Below, piece after piece: positions 50,101 through 60,554 of a stretch of 64,000 nucleotides of DNA. Each line of letters begins with the position of its first letter. Position 1 is the first letter of the stretch. Both the position numbers and the translations under genes were made by a program. The notes below the pieces were generated by a model. It had not been told where the DNA came from, did not search any database, and worked only from the letters and a program-made list of their open reading frames with translations. The DNA lies in contig JAJFGZ010000037.1 of assembly GCA_021775855.1 (NCBI GenBank), positions 1-64,000 of the forward strand, in the 5' to 3' direction. The DNA is from Hyphomicrobiales bacterium. GTDB taxonomy: Bacteria; Pseudomonadota; Alphaproteobacteria; Rhizobiales; NORP267.

Positions 50101-50250
50101 TGGGGTTGCGCATCATGCGACTAAGTGCGGAGACTTAGGGCAGCCCTATTTGCAAGTCAAGCAGGCAAATGCCTGGGGCTGCAACAGGACAGGTTTGGCA
50201 GCTGCGATTGATCGAATATTGGACTTGCAGGTACTGCCCAGTGCAGGGCC

Positions 50251-50326
50251 TGGTGGGCGGTGAGAGGCTCGAACTCCCGACATCCACGGTGTAAACGTGG
50301 CGCTCTACCAACTGAGCTAACCGCCC
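50251..50326 (-). tRNA. tRNA-Val (TAC)
   Basis: 76-base cloverleaf on the minus strand. Acceptor GGGCGGT pairs with ACCGCCC, anticodon TAC in loop TTTACAC, T-loop TTCGAGC, CCA encoded. Lies between hup and tRNA-Asp. Confidence 0.96.
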
Positions 50327-50472
50327 TGTCCTGGCGCACGGCGAAAATTTCCCACACCATCCAGATCAGATCGGGATGTACGTTCTTGCCGTCATGAATG
50401 CAAGTCCTTCAATGCGGCGATTTAGAATGTGACCAGGAAACAATGTTCCGGGGAAGACTATGCCGCTCCCAA

Positions 50473-50497
50473 GAAAAAGGCCCCGCAAGGCGGGGCC
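50473..50497 (-). terminator. Terminator of hup
   Basis: On the minus strand GGCCCCGC-CTT-GCGGGGCC is followed by TTTTT, 45 bases after the HU stop. Confidence 0.85.
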
Positions 50498-50541
50498 CGA
50501 TCCATAAACGGCAAATCGGCCGGACATGCCGGACGAAACAG

Positions 50542-50817
50542 TTAGCTATTGACGGCTACTTTCAGCGCCTTGCCTGCCTTGAATTTTGGAATCTTCGAGG
50601 CCGGAATCTGGATCGGCTCGCCCGTGCGCGGGTTGCGTCCGGTTGAAGCTGAACGATGGGTCACAGCAAAATTGCCAAAACCCACGATACGTACGTCATC
50701 GCCGCCGCTAAGAGCTGTCTCGATCTCGCCAAAGGTCGCGTCGACTGCGTCCTGTGCCGACGATTTTGACATTCCCGCTTTGTCGGCAACTCGGGCAATC
50801 AGGTCATTCTTATTCAC
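50542..50817 (-). CDS. hup: DNA-binding protein HU
   Basis: Histone-like nucleoid protein, 91 residues from a GTG at 50817 with AGAGG 8 bases upstream; an in-frame GTG three codons earlier is less likely. NKNDLIARVADKAGMSK at the start and the beta-arm motif GFGNFAVTHRSASTGRNPRTG with the DNA-intercalating proline region are typical. Directly downstream of lon, as in most alphaproteobacteria. Confidence 0.96.
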   Translation of the reverse strand: MNKNDLIARVADKAGMSKSSAQDAVDATFGEIETALSGGDDVRIVGFGNFAVTHRSASTGRNPRTGEPIQIPASKIPKFKAGKALKVAVNS

Positions 50818-50951
50818 GAGGTTCACCTCTTGTCTGGTTATTGAAAAACGAATCGTACGCGACTAACTATGACCCATGCTCACTAAAAAAACGGCGGAAA
50901 TGCAACACTTTTTTACACGGTCAGTCCAAAACCCATCAACACCATATCCAT

Positions 50952-50983
50952 AAAGAAAAGGGCGGCCCGCTTCGGACCGCCCC
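50952..50983 (-). terminator. Terminator of lon
   Basis: On the minus strand GGGCGGTCC-GAAGC-GGGCCGCCC is followed by TTTTCTTT, about 25 bases after the lon stop. Confidence 0.8.
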
Positions 50984-51007
50984 TGAATTTGCGCGATACG
51001 CTTGCGC

Positions 51008-53434
51008 TTAATGCGCGGTGATGTTCGACTCTTTGTCGTCCTTGACGATGCCGGCATCCTTTATCGGTTCAGGATTCCATTCGATCGGCACCAGTTCGCG
51101 TTCCAACGCGTGGACGAGTACTTCACCGACATCGGAAACCGGAACGATTTCAAGAGAATTCTTAATCTCTTCAGGTATTTCCGCCAAATCCTTCACATTT
51201 TCATCCGGAATGAGGACCTTCTTGATGCCGCCGCGCAGGGCCGCCAACATCTTCTCTTTCAGGCCGCCAATGGGTAAAATTCGCCCGCGCAAAGTGATTT
51301 CGCCCGTCATCGCGACGTCGCGTCGAACGGGAATCCCGGTGATTACCGAAACAATTGCGGTCACCATGCCGACCCCGGCGGATGGACCGTCTTTCGGTGT
51401 TGCCCCCTCAGGCACATGGACGTGGAAATCGGTACGCTCAAAAAGGGGTGGCTCGACGCCAAATTCTATTGATCTAGAGCGAACATAAGCATTTGCGGCT
51501 GAAATCGATTCTTTCATGACATCGCGCAAATTGCCGGTCACGGTCATTTTGCCCTTGCCAGGCATCATGACACCTTCGATGGTCAGCAGTTCGCCGCCGA
51601 ACTCTGTCCAAGCCAGGCCGGTGACGACACCCACCTGATTTTCCTGTTCGACTTCGCCGTGGCGAAACTTCGGTACGCCAAGAAAATCGTCAAGAACCTT
51701 GGGCGTGACCTTGATGGTTTTCCTCTTGCTGGTAAGGAGCTCTTTGACGGATTTTCGTGCAAGCCGCGCGATTTCGCGTTCCAGATTTCTGACACCTGCC
51801 TCCCGCGTGTAGCGCTGGATGATAGTCAGAAGTGCGTCTTCTGGGAGCGTCAATTCGCTCGATTTCAGGCCATGCTCCTTGAGCGTTTTGGGGATCAGAT
51901 GGCGGCGGGCGATCTGGACTTTTTCCAACTCGGTATAGCCCGACAGCCGAATGATCTCCATACGGTCCATGAGCGGTGGCGGGATATTCAGGGTATTCGC
52001 CGTGGTCACGAACATGACGTTGGAGAGATCGTATTCGACCTCCAAATAATGGTCATTGAAGGTGCCATTCTGTTCCGGATCGAGTACCTCAAGCAAGGCC
52101 GACGACGGGTCGCCCCGGAAATCCGCACCCATCTTGTCGATCTCGTCGAGCAGAAACAGCGGGTTTACGGATTTCGCCTTCTTCATCGACTGGATGATCT
52201 TGCCGGGCATGGACCCGATATAGGTACGGCGGTGACCGCGAATTTCGGCTTCGTCACGCACGCCGCCGAGCGACATGCGAACGAAATCACGCCCGGTCGC
52301 CCTGGCAATCGATTTGCCGAGCGAAGTCTTACCGACGCCGGGCGGGCCGACGAGGCACAGGATCGGACCTTTGAGTTTGTTTGTGCGGGCCTGGACCGCG
52401 AGATATTCAAGGATGCGCTCCTTGACCTTTTCGAGGCCATAATGATCGGCATCGAGAATCTTTTCTGCGGCGTTCAGGTCCTTGCGTACCCTGCCCTTTT
52501 TGCCCCACGGGATCGAAAGCAGCCAGTCGAGGTAATTGCGGACAACCGTCGCCTCTGCCGACATCGGGCTCATCTGGCGCAGTTTTTTCAGCTCTGCATC
52601 GGCCTTTTCCCGGGCCTCCTTGGAGAGCTTGGTCTTGGTTATTTTTTCCTCGAGCTCACTCATCTCGTCGCCACCGTCCTCGGTGTCACCAAGCTCTTTC
52701 TGGATCGCCTTCATCTGTTCGTTCAAATAATATTCGCGCTGGGTTTTTTCCATCTGGCGCTTGACCTGCGAACGGATGCGCTTTTCGACCTGCAGCACGC
52801 TCACTTCGCTTTCCATCAACGCGAGAATGCGCTTCATACGATCAATCACGCTGGTATATTCTAAAATACCCTGCTTCTCGGAAATCTTGACCGCGAGATG
52901 CGATGCGATGGTGTCGGCGAGTTTTGAATAATCCTCGATCTGGGTAACCGAACCCAATACCTCGGGCGAAACCTTTTTGTTGAGTTTCACATAACCTTCA
53001 AATTCAGCCGTGACGGAACGGGCCATCGCCTCGACCTCGATCTCGTCGAGGTCGTCGTCTTCGACCATTTCCGCATTGGCTTCAAAATAATCGGTGCGGT
53101 CAGTATACGAGAGAATACGTGCGCGGCTCTGACCCTCGACCAGAACCTTGACGGTCCCGTCGGGTAATTTCAGCAATTGGAGAACGGTTGCGAGCGCCCC
53201 CACATTGTAAATATCATCGATCACTGGGTCGTCGTCATTTGCATTCTTCTGGGTGGCCAGAACAATCTGCTTGTTGGTCTGCATGACTTCTTCGAGCGCG
53301 AGTATTGACTTTTCCCGGCCGACAAACAGCGGCACGATCATATGGGGGAAAACCACAATATCGCGAAGCGGCAATACCGGGAACGTCCCGCGCCCTTCAG
53401 GAATTTCGACCAGTTCTGGGGTATTCTCGGTCAT
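51008..53434 (-). CDS. lon: Lon ATP-dependent protease
   Basis: Hexameric AAA+ serine protease that degrades misfolded and regulatory proteins. N-terminal substrate domain (about 15-210), coiled coil, AAA+ module with Walker [14 protein letters not shown] (about 360), and C-terminal protease domain with the catalytic serine in [10 protein letters not shown] and lysine in GGLKEKMLA. 808 residues. It lies between clpX and hup with its own terminator. Confidence 0.98.
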   Translation of the reverse strand: MTENTPELVEIPEGRGTFPVLPLRDIVVFPHMIVPLFVGREKSILALEEVMQTNKQIVLATQKNANDDDPVIDDIYNVGALATVLQLLKLPDGTVKVLVEGQSRARILSYTDRTDYFEANAEMVEDDDLDEIEVEAMARSVTAEFEGYVKLNKKVSPEVLGSVTQIEDYSKLADTIASHLAVKISEKQGILEYTSVIDRMKRILALMESEVSVLQVEKRIRSQVKRQMEKTQREYYLNEQMKAIQKELGDTEDGGDEMSELEEKITKTKLSKEAREKADAELKKLRQMSPMSAEATVVRNYLDWLLSIPWGKKGRVRKDLNAAEKILDADHYGLEKVKERILEYLAVQARTNKLKGPILCLVGPPGVGKTSLGKSIARATGRDFVRMSLGGVRDEAEIRGHRRTYIGSMPGKIIQSMKKAKSVNPLFLLDEIDKMGADFRGDPSSALLEVLDPEQNGTFNDHYLEVEYDLSNVMFVTTANTLNIPPPLMDRMEIIRLSGYTELEKVQIARRHLIPKTLKEHGLKSSELTLPEDALLTIIQRYTREAGVRNLEREIARLARKSVKELLTSKRKTIKVTPKVLDDFLGVPKFRHGEVEQENQVGVVTGLAWTEFGGELLTIEGVMMPGKGKMTVTGNLRDVMKESISAANAYVRSRSIEFGVEPPLFERTDFHVHVPEGATPKDGPSAGVGMVTAIVSVITGIPVRRDVAMTGEITLRGRILPIGGLKEKMLAALRGGIKKVLIPDENVKDLAEIPEEIKNSLEIVPVSDVGEVLVHALERELVPIEWNPEPIKDAGIVKDDKESNITAH

Positions 53435-53734
53435 ATTTGTCTTTCATCAGCTGCAAGGTGCCGGTCGCGCAAAGTCTGCGTGATTCCCGTGGTTCTTACC
53501 CATCATACATGGCTAAAAACCGTTTCACCACACTAAGTACAGGCAACAGAACAACGGCTTGAGTGAAAATTTCAGCGTCGGGGATTTTATACCTACGACG
53601 CTGTCTCTCTCGGTCATACGTGTATTTGGTATCGACGGATATTTATTTCAACCCACGCAAGCCGGGGCTCATCCGCAACAATAACGCAACAAACCAACTG
53701 AAACATTCCGGCCTGGATAGGCCAATCAGGACAT
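53435..53734. other. Spacer between clpX and lon
   Basis: No gene. An 8-bp perfect inverted repeat CAGCGTCG/CGACGCTG (53573-53580 and 53596-53603) lies in it, read on the minus strand before AAATTTT; it could be a clpX terminator or part of the lon control region. I could not find a convincing heat-shock promoter for lon. Confidence 0.5.
53573..53603 (-). repeat. Inverted repeat between clpX and lon
   Basis: Perfect 8-bp arms with a 15-base loop that contains TATAAAAT on the minus strand; followed by AAATTTT. Terminator or regulatory hairpin. Confidence 0.4.
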
Positions 53735-55000
53735 TCAGGCGCTGGTTTCGACCTCGTCAGCCCGGTCCGCATAAATCTGCAGCGGGCGCGCACCACCATC
53801 GACGACTTCACTGGAAATCACGATTTCCTCCACGCCTTCCATAGCGGGGAGATCATACATGGTATCCAGCAGAATGCCTTCCATGATCGAGCGCAGGCCA
53901 CGGGCGCCCGTTTTGCGCTCGATAGCTTTTTTCGAAATTGAGGACAGTGCCTCTTCGGCGAAGGTCAGCTGAACATTCTCCATCTCGAATAGACGCTGGT
54001 ATTGCTTGACCAGAGCATTCTTCGGCTCGTTCAGGATGCGGATCAGAGCGTCTTCGTCCAAATCTTCCAGAGTTGCCAACACAGGTACACGGCCGACAAA
54101 TTCGGGGATCAGACCGAAGCGGAGCAGATCTTCCGGCTCCACTTCCTTGAAGACCTCGCCGGTGCGGCGCTCGTCCGGGGACTGTACCTTGGCACCAAAC
54201 CCGATCGACGTGCCCTTGTGGCGTTGGGATATGATTTTCTCCAGCCCGGCAAAGGCGCCGCCGCAGATAAACAGGATATTGGTGGTGTCCACCTGCAGGA
54301 ATTCCTGCTGGGGATGCTTGCGACCACCCTGCGGGGGCACACTTGCAACCGTGCCTTCCATGATCTTGAGCAAAGCCTGCTGGACGCCCTCGCCCGACAC
54401 GTCGCGGGTAATGGAGGGATTGTCCGACTTGCGGCTGATCTTGTCGACTTCATCGATATAGACGATGCCGCGCTGGGCGCGTTCCACGTTATAGTCGGCG
54501 GACTGCAATAATTTCAGAATGATGTTCTCGACATCCTCGCCCACATAGCCGGCTTCCGTCAGCGTAGTTGCGTCGGCCATGGTAAACGGCACATCGAGAA
54601 TGCGTGCCATGGTCTGGGCCAGCAGCGTCTTGCCGCAGCCGGTCGGGCCGATCAGCAAGATATTGGATTTGGCCAACTCGACGTCGTTGTTCTTGGAGGC
54701 GTGATTGAGGCGCTTGTAATGGTTGTGGACGGCGACCGACAGGACCCGCTTGGCAATCTTCTGGCCGATCACGTAATCATCCAGCACTTCGCAGATATCC
54801 GACGGCGTCGGCACGCCATCGCGGGATTTGACGTAGGCGTTCTTGTTCTCTTCGCGGATAATATCCATGCACAGTTCAACGCATTCATCGCAGATGAATA
54901 CGCTTGGACCCGCGATTAGCTTTCGCACCTCGTGCTGGCTCTTTCCGCAAAAAGAACAATAGAGAGTGTTTTTTGAATCGCTTCCGCTTGATTTGCTCAT
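53735..55000 (-). CDS. clpX: ClpX, ATPase subunit of ClpXP protease
   Basis: Unfoldase that feeds substrates to ClpP. The N-terminal zinc finger is CSFCGKSQ...CDECVELC (residues about 16-44). Walker A is [13 protein letters not shown], Walker [11 protein letters not shown]; the ClpP-contacting loop and sensor regions are complete. 421 residues. 263 bases downstream of clpP, so it may have its own promoter in that gap. Confidence 0.98.
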   Translation of the reverse strand: MSKSSGSDSKNTLYCSFCGKSQHEVRKLIAGPSVFICDECVELCMDIIREENKNAYVKSRDGVPTPSDICEVLDDYVIGQKIAKRVLSVAVHNHYKRLNHASKNNDVELAKSNILLIGPTGCGKTLLAQTMARILDVPFTMADATTLTEAGYVGEDVENIILKLLQSADYNVERAQRGIVYIDEVDKISRKSDNPSITRDVSGEGVQQALLKIMEGTVASVPPQGGRKHPQQEFLQVDTTNILFICGGAFAGLEKIISQRHKGTSIGFGAKVQSPDERRTGEVFKEVEPEDLLRFGLIPEFVGRVPVLATLEDLDEDALIRILNEPKNALVKQYQRLFEMENVQLTFAEEALSSISKKAIERKTGARGLRSIMEGILLDTMYDLPAMEGVEEIVISSEVVDGGARPLQIYADRADEVETSA

Positions 55001-55263
55001 GTTACACCTAAACCCGACTTGGCGGCCCTTTCAATTTCTACCCTGACAAAGCCCGCAGGCCGACTACACATTCATTGAGTCATGAGCATACTAGATAAGT
55101 GTTAAAGCTCTAACCTCAACATCCAAACTAAATGTGGCCGCAATCTGGACCATATTTTTCCATCTGTGAACAACAAACACGACAATTAATCATGCTAGAG
55201 ATCGATTGTTCAAGATTTGATTAATGACACGTTTGGGACTCTACCCGTCAACGGATTGACCCA
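55001..55263. other. clpP-clpX spacer
   Basis: 263 AT-rich bases with no supported reading frame. Probably leader or promoter for clpX; no clear motif that I would defend. Confidence 0.4.
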
Positions 55264-55896
55264 CTATTCCTTTTCCTGAGCAGAATCTTCTCGTTTGGAA
55301 ATGACCTCGTCGATCAAACCGAATTCCTTGGCTTCGTCCGCCGTCATGAAATGATCACGATCGAGGGTCTTTTCAATCTGTTCGTAGTCCTGACCGGTAT
55401 GGCCCACATACATTTCGTTCAGCCTTCGTTTCATTTTGACGATGTCTTCGGCGTGGCGTTCGATGTCGGAGACCTGCCCCTGGAACCCGCCGGAGGGCTG
55501 GTGCACCATGATCCGCGCATTTGGCAGGGCAAACCGCTTTCCCTTTTCACCGGCACATAGCAGCAGGGACCCCATCGAAGCCGCCTGCCCAATGCACAAA
55601 GTCGAGATTTCCGGTTTGATAAACTGCATCGTATCGTAGATCGCTAGTCCTGACGTCACGACGCCGCCGGGCGAATTGATATACATGGCGATATCGCGTT
55701 TGGGATTCTCGGCTTCGAGAAACAAAAGCTGTGCTGAGATGACTGCCGCCATATTGTCCTCAACCGGCCCGGTTACAAATATAATCCGCTCTTTCAGAAG
55801 CCGGGAATAAATGTCGTACGCGCGCTCGCCACGGCTGGATTGTTCAACAACCATCGGCACCAGGACATTGGTATAGGTATCTACAGGATCTCTCAT
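55264..55896 (-). CDS. clpP: ClpP, proteolytic subunit of ClpXP
   Basis: Tetradecameric serine protease. The triad is visible: Ser in [13 protein letters not shown], His in [12 protein letters not shown] and Asp in the C-terminal [11 protein letters not shown] region. I choose the ATG at 55896 with AAGG 8 bases upstream (210 residues); a GTG at 55932 in frame would add 12 residues. Confidence 0.97.
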   Translation of the reverse strand: MRDPVDTYTNVLVPMVVEQSSRGERAYDIYSRLLKERIIFVTGPVEDNMAAVISAQLLFLEAENPKRDIAMYINSPGGVVTSGLAIYDTMQFIKPEISTLCIGQAASMGSLLLCAGEKGKRFALPNARIMVHQPSGGFQGQVSDIERHAEDIVKMKRRLNEMYVGHTGQDYEQIEKTLDRDHFMTADEAKEFGLIDEVISKREDSAQEKE

Positions 55897-56080
55897 CACG
55901 CTTGCCTTTTCAAATTCAGGTACTTCGTTCACGATATTTATGCAGGATCACTTGGGATCCAAATAGCCAATAAACTCTTTAGGAAACAACAAAATAATTT
56001 GGACACCCAAAACCATCAGGTCCATTTGCCCCGCTCACCGACCGGCCGTTTCTTTAGTCAATACCAGTCGAATGGCTTAC

Positions 56081-56857
56081 CTAAAACAGATGGTTTCCGG
56101 AGGCCAGGAAACTACGCACATCTTTTCGCTCGGGTACACCGCGCGCCGACCGCTCGGCAATGTTTTCTGATCGGCTTAAGTCCCTGGTCTCTTTCACAAT
56201 TTCGTTGCCGGATATAAGACTGATCGCATTTGCCAAAGCCCCCATGCCTTCGAACTTTAATTCCCGGTACAATGGATCCAACCTTCGGCTAAGAATCGGC
56301 ACACGTTTCTGCACCAAAATATCTCCATTGTCGATTTTTTCATCAACAATATGAACGGTAACACCGGTCTCGGAATCCCCTGCGTGCAATGCCCAGAAAA
56401 CTGGCATCAATCCCCGATGATTCGGCAGGAGCGAAAGATGCAAATTCAAGCACGGTGCCAGACCCAAAAGTTCGGGCCCGAACAGGTGGTGCATCGTAAC
56501 CGAGACAATAAGATCAGGCTCGGCTTGGCGGATTGATGACAATATTTCTTCGGCATTTACGTCCCGAACACCGCTTACAACCACAGATTTTTTTTCACGA
56601 AACAGGGCTTCAAGTTGTCGTGTTTTCGCTCGACCGAAGCGCGCATAGCGCCAAACCGCGTGCAAAAAAGGCAACATCCCGAATACGCGGATGATATTGA
56701 AACTGGTTGCTATACGCGAAGCGGAGGGACCGTCGGGAGAAAATTCGGCAATAACCGTCAGAACAACATTGAATTCATTGGGTAATATTTCAAACAGGTG
56801 ACGGAAAGAATCAGATGAATGAAAAGGCTCATCCTCTGTCAAAATTACGATTCGCAC
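56081..56857 (-). CDS. Formyltransferase-fold protein of unknown substrate
   Basis: 258 residues. The central part matches the formyl transferase catalytic core: Asn138 and His140 in CLNLHLSLLPNHRG and Asp176 in VDEKIDNGDIL, the N-H-D triad of GART and methionyl-tRNA formyltransferase. It lacks the C-terminal domain of Fmt. Possible roles include a sugar or amino-sugar N-formyltransferase, but no sugar pathway genes are nearby. GTG start. It lies alone between clpP and a LysR gene, in AT-rich surroundings. Confidence 0.75.
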   Translation of the reverse strand: MRIVILTEDEPFHSSDSFRHLFEILPNEFNVVLTVIAEFSPDGPSASRIATSFNIIRVFGMLPFLHAVWRYARFGRAKTRQLEALFREKKSVVVSGVRDVNAEEILSSIRQAEPDLIVSVTMHHLFGPELLGLAPCLNLHLSLLPNHRGLMPVFWALHAGDSETGVTVHIVDEKIDNGDILVQKRVPILSRRLDPLYRELKFEGMGALANAISLISGNEIVKETRDLSRSENIAERSARGVPERKDVRSFLASGNHLF

Positions 56858-56993
56858 GATAACTAAATAAATCTCGCCGCCACATATTCACCCTAATTTT
56901 TATTGGGTTGATTCGCCAGAGAATCCAAGCAAATCCAGTCCCGGCTACCGTTCAATATATCGTGATTCTTTCTCTATTTTACTGACGATTTTT

Positions 56994-57917
56994 CTAAGCC
57001 ACCCCTGATTTGGAAAGCGAAACCGTGTCTGCCAGTGTGGAGCCCATCCCATCAGCATATGTAAAACTCTGAACGATATGATCCGCGAGGGTATCCAGTA
57101 CCGGATCCTTCTGTCGACTTGCGCGCAACAACCGCACTTCGTAATCCTCCAATGTCGGCAACCCCTCTTCGGCTTCGACAAACTTGAGCGGCGGTTCGAT
57201 CAGGCTTTGTGGCATCGGTGCCAACGCAAGATCGGCGACAATCGCTGCCTGTTGGGCCGCGTGGTGCGTACTTGTATACGCAATGCGGTATTCGATATCC
57301 GCCTCGTCCAAGGCGCGCAGCGCGCTCGCCCGCCATGCGCACCTTCTCGGGCTGAGCGCCAGCGGCAGGGGTCGCACGCTCGCCGCCCGGCCGATTTCAT
57401 GCTCCGCCCAAACCAGCGGCTCGCGCCAGACCGGGATGCCTCGGGTCGCATGGGTGAGCGTGCCGGTCTGCGACACCAGGGTCATTTCCAATTTACCCCT
57501 GTCGAGTAGCGGGATCAGATTGACGCTGAGATCGCACACCACTTCAACTTGAACCCGCGGATATGTGCGGGCAAATTTTGCAAGCGCGATCGGTAGAAAC
57601 CGTGTCGCAAAATCATCAGGGGTGCCAATCCGGACCGCGCCTTCCAGGTGTGGTTGGGTGAAATGGGCAACCGCCTCCTCGTTGATCCGCAATATACGGC
57701 GGGCATAAGAGACCATTTCTTCGCCGTCTGACGACAGCACCACACCCCTACCCTCACGCACAAACAAATCCCGGCTGAGCTGCTGCTCGAGTTTCTTCAT
57801 CTGCATGCTCACCGCTGATGGCGTGCGGCCAATCGCGATCGAGGCTGCAGAAAAACTGCCGGTCTCAGCGATTGATAAAAAGGTCCGCAAGACATCTGTT
57901 TCCAAAAGAATTTGCAT
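56994..57917 (-). CDS. LysR family transcriptional regulator
   Basis: 307 residues. N-terminal winged helix-turn-helix (about 4-65) with FLSIAETGSFSAASIAIGRTPSAVS, then the effector domain (about 95-290). Divergent from the DUF1127 gene with 235 AT-rich bases between, which is the classical arrangement for a LysR regulator and its target. Effector unknown. Confidence 0.93.
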   Translation of the reverse strand: MQILLETDVLRTFLSIAETGSFSAASIAIGRTPSAVSMQMKKLEQQLSRDLFVREGRGVVLSSDGEEMVSYARRILRINEEAVAHFTQPHLEGAVRIGTPDDFATRFLPIALAKFARTYPRVQVEVVCDLSVNLIPLLDRGKLEMTLVSQTGTLTHATRGIPVWREPLVWAEHEIGRAASVRPLPLALSPRRCAWRASALRALDEADIEYRIAYTSTHHAAQQAAIVADLALAPMPQSLIEPPLKFVEAEEGLPTLEDYEVRLLRASRQKDPVLDTLADHIVQSFTYADGMGSTLADTVSLSKSGVA

Positions 57918-57974
57918 GACCGTTAATCCTTTGTGCGCAGAAAATCCCGGAAATCCGGGTGAATTTCAATGATC

Positions 57975-58004
57975 AATATTTTTGTCTTAATATATTAAAA
58001 TATT
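57975..58004. promoter_or_regulatory. Possible LysR operator
   Basis: AATATTTT and AAAATATT flank 14 bases that contain the palindrome TTAATATATTAA (57987-57998). It lies in the LysR/DUF1127 divergent spacer, just upstream of the predicted DUF1127 promoter. The T-N11-A form is compatible but binding is untested. Confidence 0.4.
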
Positions 58005-58008
58005 TCGT

Positions 58009-58036
58009 TTGGCTTATCAATAAAAATCCCTATATT
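58009..58036 (+). promoter_or_regulatory. Probable promoter of the DUF1127 gene
   Basis: TTGGCT and TATATT are 16 bases apart; the predicted start gives a leader of about 110 bases before the ATG at 58153. Confidence 0.45.
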
Positions 58037-58152
58037 GCATTGCAGCAAAGACATTCTGAATTCACGAAAAAATTAGAATTCTTTCGAATGGCGCAAGCCT
58101 AATTCAAACACAAGAATGACCAGGCGATGCCTGGCCGAAAAGGAGAATTGCC

Positions 58153-58533
58153 ATGAACTTTGTCACCAACAACGCAACCCTTTCCGGGCGCAACTTTGGT
58201 TACACCCTTTGGGTCCAGAACGGTACTTATCACGCGGTCCAGATGATCGAATCCGGGATTGAAAGCTTCAAGACCCTGTTCAGAAATATCCGCCGCAGGC
58301 GCAGTCTCGTAACCCTCTTGAAATACGACGACCGTATGCTCCACGACATGGGACTGACCCGCGATGCGGTACAGCACGCCTTGACCCTGCCGCTGTCGGC
58401 AAACGGCCTTGCCATTGCAAAAGAGCAGGCTGTCGGCGAGCGAATCGACAACGACACCTACTGGACTGGTACAGGAAAAGGTCCCGCTGGAGAGCCCCAC
58501 AAGTATTTCGCCATTGCCGGGATCATTCGCTAA
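58153..58533 (+). CDS. DUF1127 domain protein
   Basis: 126 residues. Residues about 40-78 form a DUF1127 (YjiS-like) segment: arginine-rich RNIRRRRSLVTLLKYDDRML followed by HDMGLTRDAV. The flanking parts are not recognisable. Short DUF1127 proteins in alphaproteobacteria have been linked to RNA turnover and phosphate or carbon responses; whether this longer one does the same is unknown. AAGGAGAA precedes the ATG by 6 bases. A strong hairpin terminator follows. Confidence 0.85.
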   Translation: MNFVTNNATLSGRNFGYTLWVQNGTYHAVQMIESGIESFKTLFRNIRRRRSLVTLLKYDDRMLHDMGLTRDAVQHALTLPLSANGLAIAKEQAVGERIDNDTYWTGTGKGPAGEPHKYFAIAGIIR

Positions 58534-58574
58534 CCCTCCCTAGCGATTTAAAACCAGCAGTTAAGCGAATAAAA

Positions 58575-58620
58575 CAAATGCCGCGCTGATCGATTTTGAT
58601 CGGCGCGGCATTTTGTTTTT
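58575..58620 (+). terminator. Terminator of the DUF1127 gene
   Basis: Stem AAATGCCGCGC with GCGCGGCATTT around a loop that itself pairs (GATCGATTTTGATC), followed by TTGTTTTTTC. The mirrored A-rich left side could also end minus-strand transcripts of tig. Confidence 0.85.
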
Positions 58621-58772
58621 TCAAGAGTTTTTTGTATTCCACCCCTTTAGGGTGATTCTAAACCGCATATCCGAGCCAGTTTTCACCAACCCCAATCCAC
58701 AAGCGTGTAAAACCCTCGTGCAGGCACTTTCGGCGTCACGGAAATGGGGAGTGCCCCAGTAAAAATTGCCCG

Positions 58773-60251
58773 CTAGGACTTGTCTGCTGCCTTCTTGGCA
58801 GGTGCCTTCTTGGCCGCAGCTTTTTTCGGTTTTGCTTTAGTCTCAGCTGCGCCAGACGCCTTCTTGGGTGCCGCCTTCTTCTTGGCGGGCTTCTTCTTGG
58901 CCGGCTCTTCGTCCGGGTCGCGCAGCAATTCCTCGCGGGACACGGTCTTGTCGGTCACGTCGGCCTGTTCGAGGATATGATCGACGACCTTGTCCTCAAA
59001 AATAGGCGCGCGGAGGCTTGCGATCGCCTGGGGATTGTCCTTGTAATACTGGTAGATCTGTTGCTCCTGGCCCGGGAATTGGCGGACCTGGTCCTGGAGC
59101 GCGCGGGTGACTTCCTCTTCCTCAACCTTGACCTGGCTTTTGTCGCCAATCTCGGCGAGCACCAGGCCGAGACGGACACGGCGCTCGGCTATTTCGCGGT
59201 ATTCGACACGGGCGTCATCCTCGGTCGTTCCCTCGTCCTCGAAGGACTTTTTGGACTGCTCCATATCGTTTGTGAGCTGCGACCAGATCGAGTCGAATTC
59301 CTGCTCGATCAGGGTTGGAGGCAACTCGACCTCGTGGGCCTTATCCAGCTGGTCCAGCAAAACGCGTTTGATTTTGCGGCGCGACAATGACGCGTGTTCG
59401 CTCAAAATCTGCTGGCGCACAGCGTCCCTCAGGCTATCGAGGGATTCGAGCCCCAACGACTGGGCAAAGGCATCGTCGAGTTCACCCGCCGCCGGTTCGG
59501 CAACGTCCTGGACCTTGACCGCGAACTCGGCTTTCTTGCCGGCCAGATGGTCAGCCGGGTAGTCGTCCGGGAACGTCACGGTGACCTTGGTCTCCGTGCC
59601 GGTCTTTGTGCCAATCAGCTGTTCCTCGAAGCCTGGAATGAACTGGTTCGATCCAATCACCAGATAAACGTTTTCTCCGGAGCCGCCTTCGAACGGGGTG
59701 CCGTCAATCGCGCCTTCATAGTCGATCGTCACGCGGTCGCCGCCCACGGCCTTTGCGCCGGACTCGCGCGACGTATAGGAACGATTTTGCTCAGCGAGAC
59801 GCTGAACCGCCTGTTCCACATCCTCGTCCGGAATTTCGGTCACTTCGCGGGTCAGTTTGATCTTGCTCAGGTCGGTCAATTCAATGTCAGGCATGACTTC
59901 GAACGAGACCGTGTAAGCCAGGTCGGACTTGCCCTGCATTACTTCTTCGAGCTCGTCTTCGCTTTCGGCGAATTTGATATCAGGCTGAAATGCAGGCCGC
60001 ATTTCGCGCTCTTCCAGCGCCGATTGGCTGGTCTCCGACACGGTCTGCTGGACGATCTCGGCCATGACCGAACGCCCGTAAATTTTGCGCAGATGCGACA
60101 GCGGAACCTTGCCCGGGCGAAACCCGTTGATGCGGACCTGGTCTTTCAATTCTCCAAGGCGGGTTGCTAGGCGCACTTCAAGATCGGTCGCCGGTACGAT
60201 TATCTTGAATTCGCGCTTCAATCCCTCGGATAGGGTTTCCGTGACGTCCAT
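58773..60251 (-). CDS. tig: Trigger factor with lysine-rich C-terminal tail
   Basis: Ribosome-bound chaperone and prolyl isomerase. The ribosome-binding loop is in the N-terminal domain (GFRPGKVPLSHLRKIYG), followed by the FKBP domain (about 155-245, DRVTIDYEGAIDGTPFEGG) and the C-terminal arms. After about residue 440 comes a tail of about 50 residues rich in Lys, Ala and Pro (AKKKPAKKKAAPKKASG and similar) not present in E. coli (432 residues). The tail resembles histone H1-like repeats and may bind nucleic acid. Confidence 0.96.
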   Translation of the reverse strand: MDVTETLSEGLKREFKIIVPATDLEVRLATRLGELKDQVRINGFRPGKVPLSHLRKIYGRSVMAEIVQQTVSETSQSALEEREMRPAFQPDIKFAESEDELEEVMQGKSDLAYTVSFEVMPDIELTDLSKIKLTREVTEIPDEDVEQAVQRLAEQNRSYTSRESGAKAVGGDRVTIDYEGAIDGTPFEGGSGENVYLVIGSNQFIPGFEEQLIGTKTGTETKVTVTFPDDYPADHLAGKKAEFAVKVQDVAEPAAGELDDAFAQSLGLESLDSLRDAVRQQILSEHASLSRRKIKRVLLDQLDKAHEVELPPTLIEQEFDSIWSQLTNDMEQSKKSFEDEGTTEDDARVEYREIAERRVRLGLVLAEIGDKSQVKVEEEEVTRALQDQVRQFPGQEQQIYQYYKDNPQAIASLRAPIFEDKVVDHILEQADVTDKTVSREELLRDPDEEPAKKKPAKKKAAPKKASGAAETKAKPKKAAAKKAPAKKAADKS

Positions 60252-60323
60252 GTCGGCTCTGCCTTTGTAGCTGTATTTTTCTGCTCACCGATTGTCGGTC
60301 AGCCGTTTCCGAAACTCGTTGTC

Positions 60324-60408
60324 TGGTGCGGGCGGAGGGACTTGAACCCCCACGGCTTGCGCCACAAGAACCTAAATCTTGCGTGTCTACCAATTCCACC
60401 ACGCCCGC
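60324..60408 (-). tRNA. tRNA-Leu (TAG)
   Basis: 85-base class II tRNA on the minus strand. Acceptor GCGGGCG pairs with CGCCCGC, anticodon TAG in loop TTTAGGT, long variable arm, T-loop TTCAAGT, CCA encoded. Confidence 0.96.
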
Positions 60409-60554
60409 GCCGAAAATTCACCAACTGACGATCATCGGTCAGGGCGCGTTTCTATAACACGCTGACTTCGAATTTTACCAGCCGAATTCACCGAGATTTG
60501 GACGTTTTTTTAAATCAGGCGCGCCGCATTCTGTTGAACGGCTAGCCAGGCTCT

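Noticed and set aside
51659-52864. A 401-codon open frame opposite lon
   Set aside because: It is wholly antisense to an intact Lon with perfect motifs and shows no domain; it is a GC-skew shadow.
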